A DNA stretch of 64,000 nucleotides from Bacteroidales bacterium UBA6267. Lineage in GTDB: Bacteria > Bacteroidota > Bacteroidia > Bacteroidales > UBA1556. The notes under the pieces are model-generated. The model was not told the DNA's origin. It saw nothing but the letters and a program-made list of their open reading frames with translations, and did no database searches. The translations under genes were made by a program, and so were the position numbers. Positions within the stretch are counted from its first letter, which is position 1, and every line of letters begins with the position of its first letter. Shown here piece by piece: positions 1 through 6,715 of the stretch. The stretch spans positions 17,184 to 81,183 of the forward strand of contig DJVB01000008.1 of assembly GCA_002440745.1 (NCBI GenBank), in the 5' to 3' direction.

Positions 1-631
1 TTTCAGCGGTTTTAATTTGTCTGCCACTCAAGTCAAATATCTCAATATCAACTTTTTGACTAAAATATACCTTGTCACTGCTATTTGGGTTTGGAAAGAT
101 ATGGATGCCGGATATTGCAGTGTTATCCTTAATCGAAACGGATTGGTTAGATGTGTTTGGAGTTGGAGAAGAGAAACTTGTCCATGTTGCGCCGCCATCG
201 GTTAATCGCCCCATGGAAATGTCAGTTGTTTGGGCGCCAAAGCTTATGGAGTCAACCAAAATGCTATCTCTATCGGTAAGCCTAATTTTCTCTCCATCTT
301 TACTGAGCTTAATTCCAATATGTAATGCACCATCATTAATATCATCATCAGCCCAGAGCACTAAGAATCCCCCCGGTTGGATTTTAGTGGTAGAATCTCC
401 CGTTGGAATCTGAAATTTGAAAACATCAGAATAATCATCTGTAATGAAAAAACCACCAATGTCAACAACGCTACTTCCTGCATTATACAACTCAATCCAG
501 TCCTCAAACTCACCTGATTCATCGGTAGTTATAGCATCATTGTCGGCCATAAACTCATTGATGTAGATTTGGCCGGTAAGACTGTTTAATAGGAATAAAG
601 AAAGCAAAAGTGTGATAAAGTTTTTAATCAT
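1..631 (-). CDS. Lamin tail domain protein with C-terminal T9SS sorting domain, 3' end outside window
   Basis: A secreted surface protein of unknown function; it runs off the left edge, so its C-terminus is missing. My translation from the ATG at 631 gives a hydrophobic signal peptide (MIKNFITLLLSLFLLNSLTGQ). A lamin tail domain (LTD) follows, with the typical start IYINEFMADN, then EDWIELYN, and GFLVLWADDD. After about residue 165 a T9SS type A sorting domain begins (IHIFPNPNSSDKVYF, then IFDLSGRQ), which implies export through the outer membrane and surface anchoring. The start is 8 bases past the porin stop, so it is the last visible gene of a four-gene minus-strand operon whose first gene is another LTD protein. 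LTD domains occur in secreted nucleases and adhesins; no catalytic domain is visible here. Confidence 0.85.
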   Translation of the reverse strand, partial: MIKNFITLLLSLFLLNSLTGQIYINEFMADNDAITTDESGEFEDWIELYNAGSSVVDIGGFFITDDYSDVFKFQIPTGDSTTKIQPGGFLVLWADDDINDGALHIGIKLSKDGEKIRLTDRDSILVDSISFGAQTTDISMGRLTDGGATWTSFSSPTPNTSNQSVSIKDNTAISGIHIFPNPNSSDKVYFSQKVDIEIFDLSGRQIKTAE

Positions 632-639
632 ATTTCATT

Positions 640-1791
640 TTATTTAAAAGTTAAAATCCATCCAATTTTTAGTTCATCCGTCCATTTGAACCCATCATTG
701 TAAGGTAATATTTCTTCCTTAACAATATGATTGTACTGCAATCTGATCATGGAGTTAAAGTCGTTTAGCATCAAGGCATAAGCTCCTGAAAATATTTGAG
801 TTACGCCGGGTTGCAAATCGTTTTGGTTAAACTCCTCAAAACGTATTGTTAAGATGCTTTTTAGTTTTTTACTATGATAATTCATTTGGGCAAGCCAACC
901 TCCGGCAAGTACATAATTTGTTTTATAGCCAAGTAGTTTTTCCGGAGTATTTGGTTCCAATCTCATTTGATGGATTTCAAATTGAGTGGAAAAACCCATG
1001 TATTGCGCTGAGAAGTCCAAACCATAAGTGTATTTCGTTCCATCGATTGTTTGCATGAAATAGTTGCTTCCGGTAGTAGTTTGTTTTTCGGCATATCTGG
1101 CATTTGCTCCAAACGAAAACATGGGAATAGGCACGTGAGTGTCGTCAATATCTCGATATTTATAGCTTGAGGGATATGAAATATCCACTCGCCCGATATA
1201 TTCCAATTTCCCACTTGCATCATTATTTCCGTCTAATGTTCGGCTGCCCATTCCTGTATAGGTGCCCAAGTAAGCATTGATGCGATTGTGCCAAAACGAC
1301 CGTTGAAGCGTAAGTCCTACATCCCGTCTTGAGAAGAAATCGCCACGAACCAACTCAGCCCGATTAAAAACTGAAGCAAATTTGTTGGGTACCAAACTGC
1401 TTCGCGAATAAGGAAGTTTGCCATAGCCGAATTTTATGTCGATGAAATTCAATCCTTTATACAAAATATATGCATCCATCAGACCCGGGTCTTCGGGGTC
1501 GATTGTGCCGGAGGCAAAGTCGGCAATATCAAATTGCAATTCGTACTCATAGTCATTTCCAATTCTACCTTCAAATTCAATAATAGCATCTTTGAGTTTG
1601 AAACGGTTTTTCTTGAAATCCATAGCATCCTCAGGATTCAAATCATCTGCAAGCCATCTGTGACCATAATATGGGCTAATTAATCCGGTGATTTCGAGCA
1701 CGTGATGCCCATTTCCAACAGTCACTTGCCCATGATTTTCTAAAACACCAATGCCAACTATGAAAAGCAATACTAATAGTGATTTTTTCAT
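640..1791 (-). CDS. OprP/OprO-like outer-membrane porin
   Basis: A predicted outer-membrane beta-barrel of 383 aa of the phosphate-selective porin O/P type. It has an N-terminal signal peptide (MKKSLLVLLFIVGIGVLENHGQ). The family's start pattern follows: a short first strand, then FKKNRFKLKDAIIEFEGRIG and YEYELQFDIADF. Alternating aromatic strands continue to the end (IGWILTFK). Its ATG overlaps the stop of the upstream beta-propeller gene by four bases (ATGA), so the two are translationally coupled. The solute is not predictable: phosphate or polyphosphate is the family's classical substrate, but in Bacteroidota such porins have diverse roles. No pho-type operator was recognised. Confidence 0.8.
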   Translation of the reverse strand: MKKSLLVLLFIVGIGVLENHGQVTVGNGHHVLEITGLISPYYGHRWLADDLNPEDAMDFKKNRFKLKDAIIEFEGRIGNDYEYELQFDIADFASGTIDPEDPGLMDAYILYKGLNFIDIKFGYGKLPYSRSSLVPNKFASVFNRAELVRGDFFSRRDVGLTLQRSFWHNRINAYLGTYTGMGSRTLDGNNDASGKLEYIGRVDISYPSSYKYRDIDDTHVPIPMFSFGANARYAEKQTTTGSNYFMQTIDGTKYTYGLDFSAQYMGFSTQFEIHQMRLEPNTPEKLLGYKTNYVLAGGWLAQMNYHSKKLKSILTIRFEEFNQNDLQPGVTQIFSGAYALMLNDFNSMIRLQYNHIVKEEILPYNDGFKWTDELKIGWILTFK

Positions 1792-2513
1792 AAATTTAAA
1801 GGATTTGAATATACAAACAACTTAGCCATACCATCACTAATAACGTACATGTTTCCTTTTGTGTCGAAACAAAGACCTTCAGGATTGATGATTTTTAGCG
1901 AAAACTTGTTTTTGATTTGTAAAGTTTGGGAATTCAACTGAAGCACTACATTATCTTCATCGCTTAAAACAAACAAATCGTTTTTGAAGAAGGTCAAAGC
2001 TGAAATATCCGATACTTCATCAAATTTTCGTTTATTGATTTGGTTGATTTTTTCATCGAATTCATAAATCATTACCGGATCTTTTTCCGTAGCTAAGATG
2101 AAGTTTCCGTTCGCCGGATTGCGAGTTATAGACTCAAAACCTTTATTTCTTCCACCTTGATAGTTTAGGGTGTAAGTTGCAATTTCATTGAGACTAAGAT
2201 CAAATTTTCTGACATTTCTATTGGCCTCTTCAACTACGTAAATTACGCTGTCGTGATAAAAAACTCCTTCGAAATCCATTCCCTGAACGGCTGATTTTTT
2301 TAGAATTTTTCCGGTATTATCAGTTTGAAAAAGAGTTCCATTGTCGCCAACCATATAGAACACGTTTGCATCAGAATTATAAGTTATTCCGCTTGGCTCC
2401 GGCACCTTTAACTGGTATTTTTGTGTTGGAACTAAATATTTTTCTTGTGGAGATTTCTCCTTTGGAGAGAAAATAGTCCAAAGCATTAGAGCAAGGATAA
2501 AAAAGATTTTCAT
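1788..2513 (-). CDS. SdiA-regulated family beta-propeller protein
   Basis: A 241-aa secreted protein with the repeat pattern of the SdiA-regulated family, related to NHL/phytase-like propellers. Recognisable blocks are PEPSGITYNSDANVFYMVGD, MDFEGVFYHDSVIYVVEE, NKGFESITRNPANGNFILAT, DISALTFF and NPEGLCFDTKGNMYVISDG. These are successive propeller blades. The N-terminus (MKIFFILALMLWTIFSP) is a signal or anchor segment. Despite the family name, nothing here shows quorum-sensing control. It starts 5 bases after the LTD lipoprotein stop and overlaps the porin start by 4 bases, so it sits in the middle of one transcript. The ligand is unknown; phosphate esters or calcium are reasonable guesses from fold relatives only. 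Confidence 0.8.
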   Translation of the reverse strand: MKIFFILALMLWTIFSPKEKSPQEKYLVPTQKYQLKVPEPSGITYNSDANVFYMVGDNGTLFQTDNTGKILKKSAVQGMDFEGVFYHDSVIYVVEEANRNVRKFDLSLNEIATYTLNYQGGRNKGFESITRNPANGNFILATEKDPVMIYEFDEKINQINKRKFDEVSDISALTFFKNDLFVLSDEDNVVLQLNSQTLQIKNKFSLKIINPEGLCFDTKGNMYVISDGMAKLFVYSNPLNL

Positions 2514-2518
2514 AAGGA

Positions 2519-3067
2519 TTAATTATTTGATTTTCCGGGCGTTGGTATATTGAAATATTGCCAAGTATTGCTTCCATCCGGAAAGCGACCTTTGCTTACA
2601 CCATCATTCTGAGCGCCAAAATTTAAACTATCGACTGTTACAAATTGGTTGGTTGAATCTTTGTAAAAAATACCAATGGATTCACCGCCACTACTCAGTT
2701 TAAAATCTGCATGAATATCATTTCCGGTTTGGCCGTCGCACCAAATAAGTAAAAAACCATGCGAAGCTAAGGTTAGAGGTGGAAGTTCAAATTTGCCGGG
2801 GTCAGATAAGTCATCTGTCACAAACCAGTGCCCGGCTGCCATGTTCAGATTATAACTATTTGGATTATATATCTCTATCCAATCTTCATAAGTGCCATTT
2901 TCGTTGACATTGGTGCTGCCTTTGGCAACGAACTCATTTATGAATAAACTTCCCGCCTTGATTTCCGTGGGATTATTGTTAGGAATGTCCTGATTATCAA
3001 CTATTTCTCTGTCCTTAGTGCAGGAAATTAATGTGATAAATGCTAAAAAAAATGCTATTCGTCTCAT
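2519..3067 (-). CDS. Lamin tail domain lipoprotein
   Basis: A 182-aa lipoprotein. I chose the ATG at 3067 because it gives a clean lipoprotein signal (MRRIAFFLAFITLISC, lipobox LISC). The upstream reading frame back to 3130 would place a promoter-like TACTTTTG inside the coding region. The mature part is a lamin tail domain: SLFINEFVAKGS, then EDWIEIYNPNSYNLNM, FLLIWCDGQTGNDIHADFKL, and a closing GRFPDGSNTWQYFNIPTPG. It resembles the partial LTD protein at the other end of the operon, but that one carries a T9SS sorting domain instead of a lipid anchor. It is the first gene of the operon. Function is unknown. Confidence 0.82.
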   Translation of the reverse strand: MRRIAFFLAFITLISCTKDREIVDNQDIPNNNPTEIKAGSLFINEFVAKGSTNVNENGTYEDWIEIYNPNSYNLNMAAGHWFVTDDLSDPGKFELPPLTLASHGFLLIWCDGQTGNDIHADFKLSSGGESIGIFYKDSTNQFVTVDSLNFGAQNDGVSKGRFPDGSNTWQYFNIPTPGKSNN

Positions 3068-3072
3068 AAACA

Positions 3073-3080
3073 CAAAAGTA
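3073..3080 (-). promoter_or_regulatory. Bacteroidota-type -7 box for the LTD/porin operon
   Basis: Read on the minus strand the bases are TACTTTTG, a match to the TAnnTTTG -7 box of Bacteroidota housekeeping promoters. Only five bases separate it from the ATG at 3067, so the transcript would be leaderless or nearly so. No clear -33 TTTG is present at the right distance. Confidence 0.5.
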
Positions 3081-3183
3081 GCAAGGAGATTTTTTGTGAA
3101 TGATAACTTAATGTTAATTCTAAATGGCAAAATTGTTACCGAACAGCTTGCTTAATTAGATGATATTGACCAAGTTTTCGGAG

Positions 3184-3765
3184 CTACTCCACATCTTCCA
3201 TAGCAATGAGCCCATTGAAAATGGCGTAAACAGTTAAACCACTAATGGATTTTATGCCCAATTTCGCAGTTATATTTTTTCTATGGGTAATCACTGTATG
3301 AATGCTAATATTTTCAAAATCAGCAATTTCTTTATTGGTTTTTCCGGTTGCAACATGAGCCAAAATCACTTTTTCCCGTTCACTCAGTTCACTATTAATC
3401 ATCGACTCTAATTCAGAAACTCTATGTTGCAGATTTGTGAAAAAGTGCATAATTTCTTTCCGACTCCAATGGATCGAAATGGTTGGGTAGTTTGGAACAG
3501 ATTCGTGATTATGGCTTATTTGAATGATTTCCGTAGTTGGACTTATTTTGTATAAGTTATTGAATTGTAATGGATTAATGTCTTTAAGGATTTCGGTTGA
3601 AATGAGTAAAAAATTGGGTTGGTGAGTTCTTAACGATTCTTCTAAGGCTTCTGAACTCTCTAAAATCTCACAAATACAATGATTACGAAACTCTCGAATA
3701 AGGCTGCTTAATCCTTTATTGATAAGAAATGAATGTGAAGCAATTACAAAATTTCTTTGTGACAT
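3184..3765 (-). CDS. LuxR/NarL-family regulator with degenerate receiver
   Basis: A DNA-binding transcription regulator of 193 aa. The C-terminal third is a LuxR helix-turn-helix: LSEREKVILAHVATGKTNKEI, then IHTVITHRKNITAKLGIKS. The N-terminal 120 residues follow the layout of a receiver domain (FVIASHSFLINKGL; PNFLLISTEIL). The acidic pair and the phospho-acceptor Asp are not where they should be: ASH replaces the usual acidic pocket, and a Ser stands after the third strand. Phosphorylation is therefore unlikely. The gene starts 4 bases after the hemerythrin gene stops, so the two are co-transcribed, and a metal- or gas-linked signal is plausible. That link is inference. Confidence 0.8.
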   Translation of the reverse strand: MSQRNFVIASHSFLINKGLSSLIREFRNHCICEILESSEALEESLRTHQPNFLLISTEILKDINPLQFNNLYKISPTTEIIQISHNHESVPNYPTISIHWSRKEIMHFFTNLQHRVSELESMINSELSEREKVILAHVATGKTNKEIADFENISIHTVITHRKNITAKLGIKSISGLTVYAIFNGLIAMEDVE

Positions 3766-3769
3766 AATC

Positions 3770-4495
3770 TTAATTCAATTTGGTTTCCATAAATTGTACT
3801 CTCGGAATCAAAATTCTGTTTTCCAAATTGGAATGATCGTTTATGTCTTTTTCGAGATGGCCAACTTGACCAAGAATTTTATAACAAAGAATATTGTTTT
3901 TTAAGGGAGGTAAATATTTAATCATTAAGGTTTTTAAATCTAACAGACTTTCCTCAATATCATCATGCTCTTCCACGTAACGTCCTATGGCATAAGTTCT
4001 TAATTCTTCAATTTCGCCATCAGCTAACGATTGAGGATTGTTGAAATACTGCTCAAGTTTGAGAATATACGGATAAACTATTTTTTCTTCTCTCTCGATA
4101 TGCGTTTTCAAATGTTGCTGATACTCCCCGAAAAAATTATTTATTAAGGTTAATTCTTTGATTCGTAAGTCTTTATTTTCTTCTAATAAGGTCGTAATTA
4201 GACTTTGGATTTCAGGGATTTTACGATTTAAGTAATAGCTGTGGGTGTTTTTTAAGTAAGTGATTATCAGACTCAAAGGAAACATTTGAAGATGATTCTC
4301 TGGATGATATTCGGGCTCATTAAATGCATTAACTATTTCCAAAAAGAAATCAGCATTTACGTTGTTCTCCATGCAAACTTCTTCGATAGTCTTGTCGCCG
4401 AATCCTAAATTAATTCCAAATCTTGTAAAAACGGAAAGCAAATGGTGATTACTCAAAATCACATCCGCCATTTTTATATCTTTATTAAAAATCAT
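3770..4495 (-). CDS. Hemerythrin-domain protein (RIC/ScdA-like)
   Basis: A 241-aa protein with a hemerythrin four-helix diiron domain. Metal-ligand-like His and Glu residues lie in NTHSYYLNRKIPEI, LKTHIEREEKIVYPY, VEEHDDIEESL and HLEKDINDHSNLENRILIP. The first 65 residues resemble the N-terminal domain of RIC/ScdA iron-centre repair proteins, but the CC pair of that domain is absent (LGFGDKT). RIC proteins repair iron-sulfur centres damaged by nitric oxide; whether this one does is uncertain. An internal ATG at 4471 (MADVIL) is an alternative start. It is the first gene of a pair with a LuxR-type regulator. Confidence 0.82.
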   Translation of the reverse strand: MIFNKDIKMADVILSNHHLLSVFTRFGINLGFGDKTIEEVCMENNVNADFFLEIVNAFNEPEYHPENHLQMFPLSLIITYLKNTHSYYLNRKIPEIQSLITTLLEENKDLRIKELTLINNFFGEYQQHLKTHIEREEKIVYPYILKLEQYFNNPQSLADGEIEELRTYAIGRYVEEHDDIEESLLDLKTLMIKYLPPLKNNILCYKILGQVGHLEKDINDHSNLENRILIPRVQFMETKLN

Positions 4496-4524
4496 AGTGT
4501 AAGGTTTCTAACTTTAACTGTGGG

Positions 4525-4532
4525 CAAAATTA
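4525..4532 (-). promoter_or_regulatory. -7 box for hemerythrin-luxR operon
   Basis: The minus-strand sequence is TAATTTTG, matching TAnnTTTG, 30 bases upstream of the hemerythrin ATG. The -33 part is not clear. Confidence 0.45.
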
Positions 4533-4656
4533 CAATTTAAAATCAATCTAAATAGAATATTTGTTTTATTTTTTCTATGATGTTTAAATAAAAGTAATAA
4601 TTTAGCAAAGTTAAATTTATAACAAGAATAACTTTTGTTTAATTAAATCTATTTTT

Positions 4657-5556
4657 ATGAAAAAACTTGTACTTTTCTTTTTAGCAGTTTGGGCTTCAGG
4701 TACTCTTTTAGCTCAATATCAAACACAACAGGAAATGGGAGCAACTGCTTTCCGTGGTCAAGACCCATCAACTGTAGTTTATAAAACAAATCCGGCAAGC
4801 GTTACTTCAACCAAAGCAACTCTTGACGAAAGTTTCGAGGGAACAACTTTTCCACCTGCAGGTTGGCTTTTGATCGACCATGACGGCGATGGTGAAGATT
4901 TCTTCCAATACAACGTAGGCTCGGCTGCTGACGGTTTAAACTCAGCCACTTCTGCAAGTTGGACCGGTACTGCAGGCCCTTTAACTCCAAACAATCACCT
5001 TGTTACTCCTGCTTTACTTCCGGTTGTTGGTGATAATATTTCTTTTTGGTATGCTGCACAAGACATTGATTATCCATCAGATAAGTTTCAGGTTTTGGTT
5101 AGCACAACTGGTACAAACGCTGCCAATTTTACAGATACTTTATTTGTAAAAACTATTACCGACACTACTTGGACTCAACAAGTTTTGTCGTTGGATGCTT
5201 ATGCAGGAAGCACCATTTATGTTTCATTCAATCACTTTGATTGCACCGATTGGTTCTATATGAAATTAGATAAAGTTGAAGGACCAAATTACATTCCTGC
5301 CGGAATCGAAAACACTTCAAATATCAATAAAGTTAGCATGTATCCAAACCCTGCTTCCGATGTGTTGAATGTAAACGGTACTGAAAAAATTGATCAAGTT
5401 TCCATTGTAAACGTTGTTGGTCAGGAAGTTTTAGTTACCGAAGTTAATGCAACAAATTATTCCATTGATATTTCAAGCCTTGAAAGTGGAATTTATTTCG
5501 TTAATATCGAAACAGGAAATCAACGTACTGTCAAAAAATTGACTATCAAAAAATAG
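4657..5556 (+). CDS. Choice-of-anchor J (cleaved adhesin) protein with T9SS sorting domain
   Basis: A secreted adhesin-like protein of 299 aa. Signal peptide: MKKLVLFFLAVWASGTLLAQ. Residues 55-210 form a jelly-roll of the cleaved-adhesin/choice-of-anchor J type: LDESFEGTTFPPAGWLLIDH, NHLVTPALLPVVGDNISFWY, then VSFNHFDCTDWFYMKLDKVE. The same domain type occurs in Porphyromonas gingipain-associated adhesins. The last 75 residues are a T9SS type A sorting domain (VSMYPNPASDVLNVNG; VNVVGQEVLV; LESGIYFVNIETG; KKLTIKK). It is a single-gene transcript followed by a strong terminator. The ligand is unknown. Confidence 0.85.
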   Translation: MKKLVLFFLAVWASGTLLAQYQTQQEMGATAFRGQDPSTVVYKTNPASVTSTKATLDESFEGTTFPPAGWLLIDHDGDGEDFFQYNVGSAADGLNSATSASWTGTAGPLTPNNHLVTPALLPVVGDNISFWYAAQDIDYPSDKFQVLVSTTGTNAANFTDTLFVKTITDTTWTQQVLSLDAYAGSTIYVSFNHFDCTDWFYMKLDKVEGPNYIPAGIENTSNINKVSMYPNPASDVLNVNGTEKIDQVSIVNVVGQEVLVTEVNATNYSIDISSLESGIYFVNIETGNQRTVKKLTIKK

Positions 5557-5585
5557 TTCTATATTCCAGAGAATTATTTTAGATT

Positions 5586-5617
5586 GAGGAAGGTGAAAAC
5601 CTTCCTCTTTTTTTTTT
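5586..5617 (+). terminator. Rho-independent terminator after adhesin gene
   Basis: An 8-bp perfect stem, GAGGAAGG (5586-5593) with CCTTCCTC (5600-5607), a 6-base loop, then ten T residues. Confidence 0.9.
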
Positions 5618-5707
5618 GGATTGTCCCTTATGAAATTATTTTTTCAAATATTGCCAATAGTTGTCAGCTTATTGAAGGTTGAGGAATCATGGAAACTGAA
5701 TTTAACT

Positions 5708-5715
5708 TAAATTTG
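5708..5715 (+). promoter_or_regulatory. -7 box for polyprenyl synthase operon
   Basis: TAAATTTG matches TAnnTTTG. Transcription starting just after it would leave only about 17-24 bases before the ATG at 5739. It would leave almost none before the alternative TTG at 5724, which supports the ATG start. Confidence 0.45.
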
Positions 5716-5738
5716 TCGCCACTTTGATTAAGAAATCC

Positions 5739-6710
5739 ATGGGACGAATAGATGAGATAAAGATTCCGATAAAGACTGAATTGGAGAGGTTTCAAAAGGA
5801 ATTTGCCGATGTGATGAAAACGAGGGTGCCCCTTTTGAATATTATCACTCGGTATTTGATTAGTAATAAGGGCAAACAGATGCGACCGCTGTTTGTGTTT
5901 CTCTCCGCACGTCTTCTCTCAGAAGCAACCGACTCCACATATCGTGCAGCAGCTTTAATTGAGCTATTACACACTGCAACTCTCGTTCACGACGATGTTG
6001 TGGATGAGGCAAGTTTACGCCGTAATGTATTTACTATTAATGCTTTATGGAAAAATAAAGTTGCTGTTCTCGTAGGCGACTTTCTGCTTTCTAAAGGGAT
6101 GATTTTAGCACTTGAACATAAAGAATATCAGTTGCTTGAAATAGTATCCAAGGCCACACGACAGATGAGTGAGGGGGAATTGCTTCAAATCGAGAAAGCT
6201 CGAAGGCTCGACATAAGTGAAGAGGTTTATTTCGACATAATTCGCCAAAAAACTGCATCGTTGATTGGATCGGCAACCGCAGCCGGCGTAGCTTCAGTTG
6301 GCGCTGATTTACAGACTGTTGAAAAATTTTGGATCCTTGGCGAAAACATTGGTATCGCTTTTCAAATCAAAGACGACTTGCTTGATTATGCAGGAAGTAA
6401 TACCGGAAAAACTACCGGCAACGACTTGAAAGAGAAAAAAATGACACTACCATTAATATTTATGCTGAATCAAGCCGATTACCTCGAGAGACGCAAGATT
6501 ATAATGAATATAAAATACCGAAGTCAAAACTCGGCTGTTCGGCGTTCGATAATGGACAAAGTCAAGAATAGCGGTGGTATCGACTATGCCGAACAAAAAA
6601 TGCAGGAATATCTGCAAAAAGCTCTTGATGATTTAAACTATTTTCAAGATAGTGAAATTAAAACAGCCTTCATTAATCTTATAAATTATTCTATCAACCG
6701 AAATAAATAA
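5739..6710 (+). CDS. Polyprenyl (octaprenyl-type) diphosphate synthase
   Basis: A trans-isoprenyl diphosphate synthase of about 323 aa that elongates an allylic diphosphate with isopentenyl diphosphate, most likely for the menaquinone side chain. The substrate site GKQMRP lies near residue 45. The first Asp-rich motif is LHTATLVHDDVVDEASLRR (DDxxD). The second is GIAFQIKDDLLDYAG, with GKTTGNDLKEKKMTLPLI after it. The ATG at 5739 (MGRIDEIKIP) is preferred over an in-frame TTG at 5724. It heads an operon-like run, with the MORN protein starting 5 bases after its stop. Chain length cannot be read reliably from the sequence. Confidence 0.92.
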   Translation: MGRIDEIKIPIKTELERFQKEFADVMKTRVPLLNIITRYLISNKGKQMRPLFVFLSARLLSEATDSTYRAAALIELLHTATLVHDDVVDEASLRRNVFTINALWKNKVAVLVGDFLLSKGMILALEHKEYQLLEIVSKATRQMSEGELLQIEKARRLDISEEVYFDIIRQKTASLIGSATAAGVASVGADLQTVEKFWILGENIGIAFQIKDDLLDYAGSNTGKTTGNDLKEKKMTLPLIFMLNQADYLERRKIIMNIKYRSQNSAVRRSIMDKVKNSGGIDYAEQKMQEYLQKALDDLNYFQDSEIKTAFINLINYSINRNK

Positions 6711-6715
6711 TTGAT

